From Caulobacter sp. SL161 (GTDB taxonomy: Bacteria; Pseudomonadota; Alphaproteobacteria; Caulobacterales; Caulobacteraceae): a stretch of DNA of 64,000 bases. Under the pieces are notes generated by a model. It did not search any database. It worked only from the letters and a program-made list of their open reading frames with translations, and was not told the DNA's origin. Of the stretch, positions 17,246-24,400 are shown in pieces. The position numbers were made by a program, and so were the translations under genes. Position 1 is the first letter of the stretch. Each line of letters begins with the position of its first letter. The stretch covers positions 1,054,001 through 1,118,000 of the forward strand of contig NZ_JAPPRA010000001.1 of the NCBI RefSeq assembly GCF_026672375.1, in the 5' to 3' direction.

Positions 17246-18393
17246 GTCGCGTCCTCGAAGAGGGGGGGCGAAAGGTCGGGCGCGCAGAGGCACGCAACCT
17301 TGAACAGATCGCCCATCTGCGCCTCTCCGATCAGGCGATCAAGCTGTCTTGCGATCTGGTCGCCGCGTTCGGGCTGGCGCGCGGCCAGGGCCTCGGCGCG
17401 TTGGATGATTCCCAGAGCGACCAGGAACGCCCCCTGGGTGATGACCGGCCCCGCCTTTGCGCCGGCTTCGCGCGCGGCCGCGACCACCGACGGGAAGTCG
17501 GCCCAGACGGTCAGGTCGGCAAGGCCCGCCGTCTCCAGCGGATCGACCTTCTGGTGGTTCTGGATGGCCTGCAGCGTGTCGCCGGCCTCGAGCTCGGCGC
17601 GGCCATAGTCGATCAGCAGCGCCGCGCCGCCGTCGGTGACCAAGCGATGGGCGATGTCCGAGGCCAGGGCCGCCTGGGCGGGGGAGGATTCGACAACGGC
17701 GCCCGCTTCCAGATCCTCCCCCCAGCGGGGGAGGTGGTCCGAAGGACCGGAGGGGGCAGGGGCGGGACCGACAGGACCTCCCCCTCCGTTCGCTACGCGG
17801 ACACCTCCCCCTCTGGGGGGAGGATTTATAGCGCGAAGCCCGAACGCCAGCCCGCCATCCTGGCCCAGTCCGATCACCCGCTCGGCCCACCCCGTCCGGG
17901 TGCGGACGAACTGGCGCGCGGGCAGGCAGTCCAGGAGCTCGTTGGCGACCAGCATCATCGGCGCGCCGCCGGGGACCTCGTCCAGACGCGAGACCCAGCG
18001 CGGGCCTTCGCCCAGCCTCGCGGCCTGCTTGGCCTTCAACGGCTCGGACACCTCGACCAGCCAAACCTCGGCGGCGGCCAGAAAGGCCGGATCCAGCCGA
18101 CCGGCCCGGAGCAGGTCGCTCATCAGCGTTCCATCACCCGGCCCCATCTCGACCAGACGGAACGGCGAAGGACGCCCCATGCGGCTCCAGGTCTCGATCA
18201 CCCAGAGACCGATCAACTCGCCGAACATCTGGCTGACCAGCGGCGCGGTGATGAAGTCTCCGCTGACACCGAGGTCCGGGCGCATGGCGTAATAACCGTC
18301 GCGGGGGTCGTGCAGGCAGCGGGTGAAGAACTCGGGAACCCCGATCGGCCCGTCCTGGGCGATCTGGGCCTTCAGGCGATCAAGCAGGCTCAT
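17242..18393 (-). CDS. SAM-dependent methyltransferase, NDUFAF7/MidA family, with an in-frame repeat insertion
   Basis: 383 residues. The mitochondrial homologue NDUFAF7 methylates a complex I subunit; bacterial members are uncharacterised. The start GPIGVPEFFTRCLHDPRDGYYAMRPDLGVSGDF is split here into recognisable pieces such as HDPRDGYY, and VEMGPGDGTLMSDLLR is the SAM-binding loop. LVANELLDCLPARQF and LLIDYGR follow in the family order. Residues about 190-227 do not belong to the family: they are encoded by a 113-bp palindromic repeat and are Gly/Pro-rich (NPPPRGGGVR, PAPAPSGPSDH). Both flanks stay in the same frame, so the gene seems intact. Its start overlaps the end of lgt by 14 bp. Confidence 0.9.
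   Translation of the reverse strand: MSLLDRLKAQIAQDGPIGVPEFFTRCLHDPRDGYYAMRPDLGVSGDFITAPLVSQMFGELIGLWVIETWSRMGRPSPFRLVEMGPGDGTLMSDLLRAGRLDPAFLAAAEVWLVEVSEPLKAKQAARLGEGPRWVSRLDEVPGGAPMMLVANELLDCLPARQFVRTRTGWAERVIGLGQDGGLAFGLRAINPPPRGGGVRVANGGGGPVGPAPAPSGPSDHLPRWGEDLEAGAVVESSPAQAALASDIAHRLVTDGGAALLIDYGRAELEAGDTLQAIQNHQKVDPLETAGLADLTVWADFPSVVAAAREAGAKAGPVITQGAFLVALGIIQRAEALAARQPERGDQIARQLDRLIGEAQMGDLFKVACLCAPDLSPPLFEDAT
17713..17825. repeat. Palindromic repeat element (copy 1), inside the midA-like coding sequence
   Basis: 113 bp bounded by perfect 11-bp inverted termini ATCCTCCCCCC and GGGGGGAGGAT. Inside are local hairpins: CCTCCCCC/GGGGGAGG (17715-17722 with 17727-17734), GGTCC/GGACC, and CACCTCCCCC near the right end. 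It matches 51948-52059 in layout, termini and several internal blocks (GGTCCG-AGGACCGGAGGGGG, CAGGAC, CCGACACCTCCCCC with one change). It keeps the host reading frame open. Confidence 0.9.
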
Positions 18394-19288
18394 GCGCCTC
18401 GGCGTCGTCCTGGATCGGTTCCTTCAGCGCCTTCCACAGCAGCCATCCGCCGGCCAGGATCATCGGGATCGACAGCATCATCCCCATGGTCAGGCCCAGC
18501 GGGAACTCGGGCATGCCGAGGTCGGGATTGCGGACGTTCTCCAGCGACAGCCGCGCCAGGCCATAGCCCAGCAGGAAGGTCGCCACGAGCGCGCCGCGCC
18601 GACGGAGCCACTTCAGGCGATAGGCGGCGAAGGCCAGGATCAGGAACAGCGCCAGCCCTTCAAGACCCGCCTCGTAGAGCTGGCTGGGGTGGCGAGGATC
18701 GGGGCCCGCCGGGCAGATGCGTTGCGGGTGATTGGCCTGGATGGTCTCGTTACAGAAGATGATCCCGAACGGGCCGTCGGTGACGCGACCCCAAAGCTCG
18801 CCATTGATGAAGTTGGCGATGCGGCCGAAGAAGATGCCGATCGGCGCCACGGGCGCGATCAGATCGCCGAGCTTGAGGATGTCGATCTGGTTGCGGCGCG
18901 CGAAGAGCGCCACCGCCGCGCAGACCCCGAGGAAGCCGCCGTGGAACGACATGCCGCCTTCCCAGATCTTGAAGACGTCCATCGGATGCGCGGCCAGCCA
19001 CGCCCGCTGGTCGGCGTTCATCAGCATATAGAACAGGATGTATCCGAGACGCCCGCCGGCGATGATGCCCAGCGTGATCCAGAGGACCAGATCATCAATC
19101 TGCAGCGGCGTGGCGGTCGGGGCGCGGCCGCCCCAAACGCTCGCCGTCTGCGTCAGACGAACGGCGTAGCGCCATCCCAGCAGGATCCCGGCCACATAGG
19201 CCAGGGCGTACCAGCGCAGGGCCAGAGGGCCGAATTCCAGGGCCCAGGGGCCGATGTGGACCACAGGGTCGATGTTCGGAAAGATCAC
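18380..19288 (-). CDS. lgt: Prolipoprotein diacylglyceryl transferase
   Basis: Lgt moves a diacylglyceryl group from phosphatidylglycerol to the lipobox cysteine of prolipoproteins at the inner membrane. Family motifs are ALRWYALAYVAGILLGW, GGRLGYILFY, MSFHGGFLGV, FFGRIANFINGELWGR and RHPSQLYEAGLEG, with about seven helices. I place the start at the GTG at 19288 (302 aa, beginning VIFPNIDPVVHIGPWA), which is where family members begin; the open frame extends another 35 non-conserved residues to 19393, so the start is not certain. It is divergent from the UbiK-like gene and heads the lgt, midA-like, pgeF group. Confidence 0.95.
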   Translation of the reverse strand: MIFPNIDPVVHIGPWALEFGPLALRWYALAYVAGILLGWRYAVRLTQTASVWGGRAPTATPLQIDDLVLWITLGIIAGGRLGYILFYMLMNADQRAWLAAHPMDVFKIWEGGMSFHGGFLGVCAAVALFARRNQIDILKLGDLIAPVAPIGIFFGRIANFINGELWGRVTDGPFGIIFCNETIQANHPQRICPAGPDPRHPSQLYEAGLEGLALFLILAFAAYRLKWLRRRGALVATFLLGYGLARLSLENVRNPDLGMPEFPLGLTMGMMLSIPMILAGGWLLWKALKEPIQDDAEAHEPA

Positions 19289-19402
19289 GCGCTCGGGCTC
19301 CGTGCGGAACAGATCGACGCAGTCGTATAGCGTTCGGGCTTCGCTTTCATCCACCGTTTCCCATATAAGAGTTCGGCGCCCATTCGCGGGCATGGATTAC
19401 CG

Positions 19403-19660
19403 ATGCACAGCCAGAACCCCTTCCTCGACGAATTCGCCAAGCTGACCCAGGCGGCCATGGGCATCGCCCAGACGGCCGGCGAGGAGGCCAAGACCGCGAT
19501 GCGAGCTCAGGCGGACCGTCTGGCGGCGGAATTCGATCTGATCCGCCGCGACGACTTCGAGGCCCTGAAGGCCGAGGTGGCGGCGCTGCGCGAGGAAGTG
19601 GCGGCCCTGAAGGCGGCCAAGAAGGCGCCCGCGAAGAAAACCGCGAGTTCAGGCGAATAG
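19403..19660 (+). CDS. ubiK: UbiK-like accessory factor (BMFP/YqiC family)
   Basis: 85 residues: an N-terminal amphipathic stretch (NPFLDEFAKLTQAAMGIAQ), then a helical coiled coil (RRDDFEALKAEVAALREEVAALKA) and a lysine-rich tail. This is the layout of the DUF526/BMFP family, whose E. coli member UbiK binds UbiJ and supports aerobic ubiquinone synthesis, and which also fuses membranes in vitro. The motif F-x-LI-RDDFEALKAEV-ALRE is typical. It is divergent from lgt. The function is by family only. Confidence 0.88.
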   Translation: MHSQNPFLDEFAKLTQAAMGIAQTAGEEAKTAMRAQADRLAAEFDLIRRDDFEALKAEVAALREEVAALKAAKKAPAKKTASSGE

Positions 19661-19756
19661 CCGACTCGCCGCTCGCTTCCGGCGTGAAGCGAGTTGAGAC
19701 GAACGCCGCGAAGCAGATTAGTGTCCCCGTACGTGAGCGATTCAGCGCGGGGCTAA

Positions 19757-19790
19757 CCCCCGCCGTCGCCGGCGGGGACGTAGGTTTTTC
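19757..19790 (+). terminator. Weak hairpin after the UbiK-like gene
   Basis: CCCCGCCG and CGGCGGGG (about 19757-19776) form a GC-rich stem, and a TTTTT run comes 8 bases later just before the next ATG. It could be a poor terminator or a structure limiting translation of the YbjN-like gene, whose start has no clear Shine-Dalgarno sequence. Confidence 0.35.
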
Positions 19791-20297
19791 ATGGACACCC
19801 AACCGGAAGACGACGACGTCCTGATGGCGCTGGACCCCCTGGAGGTGGTCGAGCACGTGCTGTCGGCCGAGAACCTCACCTTTGACCGCACCGAGGACGG
19901 TGACCTGGCCTTCGCCCTGAAGGGTGACTGGAAGGACTACGAGCTGTGGTTCGCCTGGCGGCCAGAGGCCGACTGCCTGCAGCTGTGCCTGTCGCTGGAC
20001 CTGCGCGCGCCCAAGTCCAAGCGCGCCAACGCGTATGAGCTTTTGGCCCTGATCAACCAGCGCGTCTGGCTGGGCCATTTCGAGGTCTGGACCGAGGACG
20101 GTGAGGTCGTGTTCCGCCACGCCCTGGCCCTGCCGTCGGGCGAGCGTCCGACCATGGCCCAGGCCGCCTCGATGATCGACGCGGCGGTTGAGGCGGCGGA
20201 CCGCTTCTTCCCCGCGTTCGAATTCCTGCTGCAGGGTGCCAAGACCCCGGATCAGGCAATGGCCGCCTGCATGTTCGAGACGGTCGGCCAGGCTTAA
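19791..20297 (+). CDS. YbjN domain-containing protein
   Basis: 168 residues with the YbjN fold, related to type III secretion chaperones: DPLEVVEHVLSAENLTFDRTEDGDLAFALKGDW, WRPEADCLQLCLSLDL, and NQRVWLGHFEVW followed by GEVVFRHALALP. E. coli YbjN affects motility and stress responses, but the biochemical role is unknown. In alphaproteobacteria this gene commonly precedes proC, as here. A palindromic repeat lies between it and proC. The acidic N-terminus (QPEDDDV) is not conserved in the family. Confidence 0.88.
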   Translation: MDTQPEDDDVLMALDPLEVVEHVLSAENLTFDRTEDGDLAFALKGDWKDYELWFAWRPEADCLQLCLSLDLRAPKSKRANAYELLALINQRVWLGHFEVWTEDGEVVFRHALALPSGERPTMAQAASMIDAAVEAADRFFPAFEFLLQGAKTPDQAMAACMFETVGQA

Positions 20298-20321
20298 TCA
20301 CTGGACTTCCGCTGCTTGGGT

Positions 20322-20426
20322 TGTCATCCCGGCCGTAGCGCGTTGCGCGAAGAGCCGGGACCCAGGGGCGACCTCACGGCGCGTGGCCCCTGGGTCCCGG
20401 ATCGCGCGGGCGCGTCCGGGATGACA
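20322..20426. repeat. Intergenic palindromic repeat element upstream of proC
   Basis: About 105 bp. The outer arms TGTCATCCCGG (20322-20332) and CCGGGATGACA (20416-20426) are a perfect inverted repeat. The inner arms CCGGGACCCAGGGGC (20355-20369) and GCCCCTGGGTCCCGG (20386-20400) form a second perfect 15-bp stem. This REP-like design differs in sequence from the elements at 13150 and 17713. It ends 17 bases before the proC ATG, so it must be transcribed as part of any proC leader read from upstream. Confidence 0.8.
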
Positions 20427-20442
20427 CATCAGGTGAGCGCGC

Positions 20443-21225
20443 ATGACCCCCATTCTTCTCCTCGGCGCGGGCCGCATGGGCGGCGCTCTGATTCAGGGCT
20501 GGCGCGCGGCCGGCGCGTTCCAAGCCGCCGATCTCATCATCCGTGATCCCCATGTCGACGCCGCCGCCTTCGCGGGCGCGGTCGTCAACCCGCCGCTCGC
20601 GGCGCTGTCCGCCGCCAAGACCGTGCTGCTGGCGGTCAAGCCGCAGATCTGGCGCGAGGCCGTCCAGGACGTGGTCCCGCACTTGGCGCCGGACGCGGTG
20701 ATCGTGTCGATCGCCGCCGGCGTCCGCGCAGTGGACATCTCGCAGGCCTTCGGCGGCCGCCGCGTGGCGCGGGTCATGCCGACCACGGCCGTCGCCATTG
20801 GGCAGGGCGCGGCCAGTCTCTATGCGGACGACGCCGAGGCCCTCGCCCGCGCCCGAGCCCTGTTCGCCCCGGTGGCCGCCGTGGCGGAGCTGGCGTCGGA
20901 GGACCTGATGCACGCCGCTACCGCTGTGTCGGGCTCGGCGCCGGCCTATCTCTACGCCTTCATCGAAGCGCTGGAGGCGGCGGGCGCGGCCCAGGGCCTG
21001 GATCCTGCCGAGAGCGCCCGCCTGGCCCGAGCGACGATCATCGGCGCCGCCGCCCTGATGGCGCAGAGCGGCGAGGAACCGGCTGAGCTGCGCAAGCAGG
21101 TGACCTCGCCCGGCGGCACGACAGCGGCGGCGCTCTCGGTGCTGATGGGCGCCGGAGGTTTCGGTGACTTGCTGCCCAAGGCGCTGGACGCCGCCGTGGC
21201 GCGATCGAAGGAACTGGGCGGCTAG
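20443..21225 (+). CDS. proC: Pyrroline-5-carboxylate reductase
   Basis: 260 residues. ProC reduces pyrroline-5-carboxylate to proline with NAD(P)H, the last step of proline synthesis. The Rossmann motif LLGAGRMGGALIQGW starts at residue 4. Conserved parts are VLLAVKPQIW, VSIAAGV, ARVMPTTAVAIGQGA, ATAVSGSAPAYLYAFIEAL, and VTSPGGTTAAALSVL near the C-terminus. The GTGAG sequence at 20431-20435 gives the ribosome site. It sits between YbjN-like and TetR/COQ9-like genes on the same strand. Confidence 0.97.
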   Translation: MTPILLLGAGRMGGALIQGWRAAGAFQAADLIIRDPHVDAAAFAGAVVNPPLAALSAAKTVLLAVKPQIWREAVQDVVPHLAPDAVIVSIAAGVRAVDISQAFGGRRVARVMPTTAVAIGQGAASLYADDAEALARARALFAPVAAVAELASEDLMHAATAVSGSAPAYLYAFIEALEAAGAAQGLDPAESARLARATIIGAAALMAQSGEEPAELRKQVTSPGGTTAAALSVLMGAGGFGDLLPKALDAAVARSKELGG

Positions 21226-21293
21226 AGCGCTTCGACGTCCGAACGGGGGAGGTTTGTCTTGTCCCTGTCAAAGTCCGGGGCCATGTCTCTTCC

Positions 21294-21830
21294 ATGACCG
21301 CCGATATTCTTGACCGCGCCGCCGCCGCCGCCCTGGCTCTCGCCGCTGACAAGCCCTGGCCTCAGGTCGCCCTGCGCGACATCGCCGTGAAGGCTGATAT
21401 TTCCTTCGCGGCGCTCTATGCGCTGGCCGACAGCAAGGCGGCGGTGCTCAACCACCTTTCGACCCGGTTCGACCAAGCGGCGCTGGGCGTCGATTATCCG
21501 GCGACCGCCGCCGTCCACGACCGGCTGTTCGACGCTGCGATGGCGCGGATCGAGGCGATGGAGCCCCATCGTGCGGCGCTGATCGCCATCGCCTCGGCCG
21601 AGGGCGTGCTGGTCTCGGCCGCCCGCTTTCCGCGCATCGCCCGCGCCGTCCTCGAGGCGGCCGGCGTCGAGGCGACGATCCCGCGCCTTGCGGCCATGGC
21701 GACGGTCTGGGCGCGCGTGGTCCAGGTCTGGCGCGACGATGAGGGCGCGCTGAACCGCACCATGGCCGAGCTGGACAAGCGCCTGAAGCAGATGGCGGCG
21801 CAGCTCAGCAAGGTCGGCGCGGGCGTCTAG
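21294..21830 (+). CDS. TetR/COQ9-like protein
   Basis: 178 residues. The first about 50 form a TetR-like helix-turn-helix (WPQVALRDIAVKADISFAALYALADSKAAVLNHL), followed by an alpha-helical domain. The N-terminal HTH plus the all-helical body also resembles COQ9-like proteins, lipid-binding TetR relatives with no DNA role. The HTH keeps the turn (DISFAALYALADSK), so DNA binding remains possible. It lies 68 bases after proC on the same strand and ahead of the rplJL leader. Function unknown. Confidence 0.75.
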   Translation: MTADILDRAAAAALALAADKPWPQVALRDIAVKADISFAALYALADSKAAVLNHLSTRFDQAALGVDYPATAAVHDRLFDAAMARIEAMEPHRAALIAIASAEGVLVSAARFPRIARAVLEAAGVEATIPRLAAMATVWARVVQVWRDDEGALNRTMAELDKRLKQMAAQLSKVGAGV

Positions 21831-21879
21831 GCGACTGTTCGCCGGGGCCCTGTTGAAATCCACCGCGTCTTCGTCTATA

Positions 21880-22182
21880 CGGCGCGCCTTCTCCGATGGA
21901 CTCCGGTCCGTTGGCGAACCTGTTTGAGAACAACGGGGCGTGGGGTCACCAACGCCGTAACCGAGGAAGAGCCCTTCCTCGCCGTCGGGAGACAGGGATA
22001 GAGACGCCAAGTCTTCCTGCTCGTGACCTTCCCCTTCCTCGTGTTGGGCCGGTCCGAGACCGGAACGCGGCCGACTTTCCTTGAAACAGGCACATGCGAC
22101 TCGCACGCGGGAGCGATCCCGCTTGGGTTTCGCATCTGGCTGCCGGAATGGTCCGGCCGCTGTTATTGAGTAGGAGACCGCA
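21880..22182 (+). promoter_or_regulatory. Long structured leader of rplJL (candidate L10 leader)
   Basis: About 300 bases without a gene precede rplJ. They contain several stems: GAGGAAG/CTTCCTC (21963-21969 with 21974-21980), CCGGTC/GACCGG near 22049-22063, and GCGGGA/TCCCGC (about 22107-22122). Bacterial rplJL operons are autorepressed by the L10-(L12)4 complex binding a structured leader of this length, so I infer an L10 leader. I have not matched the consensus base by base, and I could not settle on a promoter. Confidence 0.5.
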
Positions 22183-22701
22183 ATGGACCGCGCTCAAAAG
22201 CAGGAATCGATCGAGTCGCTGAAAAGCGTCTTCGCCGATGCCGGCGCTGTCGTCGTGACCCACTACATGGGTCTGACCGTTGCGGAAATGACCGACCTTC
22301 GTCTTCGCCTCCGCAAGGAAGGCGCCGCGATCAAGGTTGTGAAGAACACCCTGGCCCTCAAGGCTCTGGACGGCAAGCTCGGTGACAAGGGCGACAAGCT
22401 CTTCACCGGTCCGGTCGCCATCGCCTACGGCCCGGACGCCGTTTCGGCCGCGAAGATCGCGGTGCAGTTCGCCAAGGAAAACGACAAGCTCAAGCTCGTC
22501 GGTGGCGTTCTGGACCAGACCAACGTGCTGGACGAAGCCGGCGTGCGTGCTCTGGCGACGCTGCCGTCGCTGGACGAACTGCGTGGCAAGCTCATCGGCC
22601 TCATCCAGGCTCCGGCGACCAAGGTTGCTGGCGTCCTGCAGGCCCCGGCTGGCCAGCTGGCTCGCGTTTTCAACGCCTACGCGACCAAAGACGCCGCGTA
22701 A
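22183..22701 (+). CDS. rplJ: 50S ribosomal protein L10
   Basis: 172 residues, usual length. L10 anchors L7/L12 dimers to the ribosome stalk. It has MDRAQKQESIESLKSVFADAGAVVVTHYMGLTVAEMTDLR at the N-terminal rRNA-binding domain, KVVKNTLALKAL in the middle, and a C-terminal helix (QAPATKVAGVLQAPAGQLARVFNAYA) that docks L12 dimers. GTAGGAG lies before the ATG. rplL follows 45 bases later. The rplKA genes that often precede rplJ are not here; a TetR/COQ9-like gene is. Confidence 0.98.
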   Translation: MDRAQKQESIESLKSVFADAGAVVVTHYMGLTVAEMTDLRLRLRKEGAAIKVVKNTLALKALDGKLGDKGDKLFTGPVAIAYGPDAVSAAKIAVQFAKENDKLKLVGGVLDQTNVLDEAGVRALATLPSLDELRGKLIGLIQAPATKVAGVLQAPAGQLARVFNAYATKDAA

Positions 22702-22746
22702 CGGTCATCCCCGCAATCTATCCCAATCTCTCTAAGGAACTGACAC

Positions 22747-23130
22747 ATGTCGAAGCTCGAAAAGCTGGTCGAAGAACTGTCCACCCTGTCGGTGCTGGAA
22801 GCCGCTGAACTCTCGAAGCTGCTGGAAGAAAAGTGGGGCGTCTCGGCCGCCGCTCCGGTCGCCGTGGCCGTCGCCGGTGGCGCCGCTGCTGCTCCGGCTG
22901 AAGCCGCTGAAGAGCAAACCGAATTCACCGTCGTCCTCGTCGACGGCGGCGACAAGAAGATCAACGTGATCAAGGAAGTCCGCGGCGTCCGTCCGGACCT
23001 CGGCCTGAAGGAAGCCAAGGACCTGGTCGAAGGCGCTCCGCAGAACGTCGTCGAGAACGTCTCGAAGCAACAAGCCGAAGAGATCTCGAAGAAGCTCACG
23101 GAAGCCGGCGCCAAGATCCAAATCAAGTAA
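22747..23130 (+). CDS. rplL: 50S ribosomal protein L7/L12
   Basis: 127 residues. The N-terminal dimerisation part is [31 protein letters not shown], split by an Ala-rich hinge ([23 protein letters not shown]). The C-terminal factor-binding domain begins at [10 protein letters not shown] and includes [28 protein letters not shown]. It recruits elongation factors. A strong terminator follows 50 bases downstream, so unlike in many bacteria the message does not continue into rpoB. Confidence 0.98.
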   Translation: MSKLEKLVEELSTLSVLEAAELSKLLEEKWGVSAAAPVAVAVAGGAAAAPAEAAEEQTEFTVVLVDGGDKKINVIKEVRGVRPDLGLKEAKDLVEGAPQNVVENVSKQQAEEISKKLTEAGAKIQIK

Positions 23131-23180
23131 TTCGGTCCCAGCGCTCGCTGGGAACCGGGTTCCTTTTGGACCTGCCGAAG

Positions 23181-23217
23181 CGGCCTCGGAGGGAAACCTC
23201 CGGGGCCGTTTTCTTTT
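23181..23217 (+). terminator. Rho-independent terminator after rplL
   Basis: A 12-bp stem (23181-23192 with 23197-23208, one G-U pair) closes a GAAA loop and is followed by TTTTCTTTT. This separates rplJL from the genes further right. The rest of the 358-base gap to 23489 holds no gene that I can support; ACCCTTCGGCGCGCTCAGGGT near 23249 is a short dyad resembling Caulobacter repeat fragments. Confidence 0.93.
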
Positions 23218-23488
23218 GGCTGTTGATGGCGTCGGGGCGGCCGTCCTGACCCTTCGGCGCGCTCAGGGTGAAGAGGGCGGTCGGCCTCGGTTCGCCCAAG
23301 ATCCGCATCCCCGGCGTGTCGAAGGACGAAGATTTCCATCCGGACCCGCGCCGATCCGCGCCGCGATCACAGCTTTCCTTTCCGGCGGCTTCCCTCCGCG
23401 CATGAACTCGCACCCGTGGCGGGCGAACAGTTTCGGTCGCCGGCGGAGGCTCGCGTACAGGTAGCGGTCGGGCGGAGGGGGATCGCTT

Positions 23489-24378
23489 ATGTCGAGCAGA
23501 TATTGGGGATACCTTGGTCCGACGGGCGAGGGCGGACCTGTCTCCACGGACGAACTCGCCCTGTTCCTGCGAGAGCGCCTGATCACCGTCGATACGCCCG
23601 TGCGGCCGGCCGAGGGCATGCGATGGGAGCCGTTGGCCTACTGGCTTCCAGAGTTGGCGCCGTTCGCGGCGCGTCCTGATGATGCGCGGGCGCGACCCGA
23701 TCCTGGGCCGTGCAATAGCCCGCAGCCTTTCGCCGACCAACCCGTGGAGCCGCGGGCCCCTGCCGCGCTGGAAGAGCCTCCGTTTGTCCTTGCTCCCGCG
23801 CCGGGCCCCGCTGCGCCGTCCAGCCGGCGCGGCTGGACGGATCGCGCCCCCACCCCTGGCGGCGCTACGGGGCGCGCCTGTTGGATGCGGCGGTGCTCGG
23901 ATACCCGACGGCGCTCCTGCTGGGCGCGATCGGCGGCGTGGTGGCGCCGACGCAGACCCAAGGCGTGATCACGTTCCTGACGACCGACCTGTGGGGGCGG
24001 GTGGCCGACATCATGCTGAACGTCCTGCTGGTGATCCCCGCCCATGCGATCCTGCTGGGCCTGACGGGATCGACCCCGGGCAAATGGCTGTTCGGGATTC
24101 GCATCGTTCGGCCGGACGGGCGGCCGATCGGCGTTTTCACGGCTTTCTGGCGGGAACTGCGCGTCTGGTTTCAGGGCCTGGCGATGGGGATCCCGTTCGT
24201 GTCGCTCTTCACCCTGTTCGCCGGCTTTTCCTGGCTGAAGGACGATGGCCATACGCCGTGGGACCCGCCCAAGCGTCGCGTGGCGTTGCATAGGCCTCAA
24301 GGCGCAGCGCAGGTCCTGTTGGCGCTGTTGGGTCTGGCTCTGCTGATTGCGGTCCGCGTCTGGGAGGCTCAGCCATAA
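23489..24378 (+). pseudogene. GYF-like plus RDD domain membrane protein, interrupted by a -1 frameshift
   Basis: Two frames together make one protein. The first (ATG at 23489, strong GGAGGGGG site) encodes a GYF_2-like domain (YWGYLGPTGEGGPVSTDELALFLRERLI...MRWEPLAYWLPEL) and a proline-rich linker, then runs into arginine-rich nonsense to 23968. The second frame, from about 23851, encodes the whole RDD domain: HPWRRYGARLLDAAVLGYP, TGSTPGKWLFGIRIVRPDG and three hydrophobic helices. Adding one base to the C-run at 23847-23851 would join them as DRAPHPWRRYGARLLDAAV. The defect is either a real mutation or a sequencing error in a homopolymer. Confidence 0.75.
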
Positions 24379-24400
24379 GGCGCCCGCCGGCTAGGACCCC

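Noticed and set aside
17339..18064. Arginine-rich frame within the midA-like gene
   Set aside because: An out-of-phase reading of the same gene; the family motifs lie in the other frame.
21841..21890. TTGAAA (21853) and CTATAC (21885) as the rplJ promoter
   Set aside because: The spacing is 26 bases, too long for a sigma-73-type promoter, so I did not call it.
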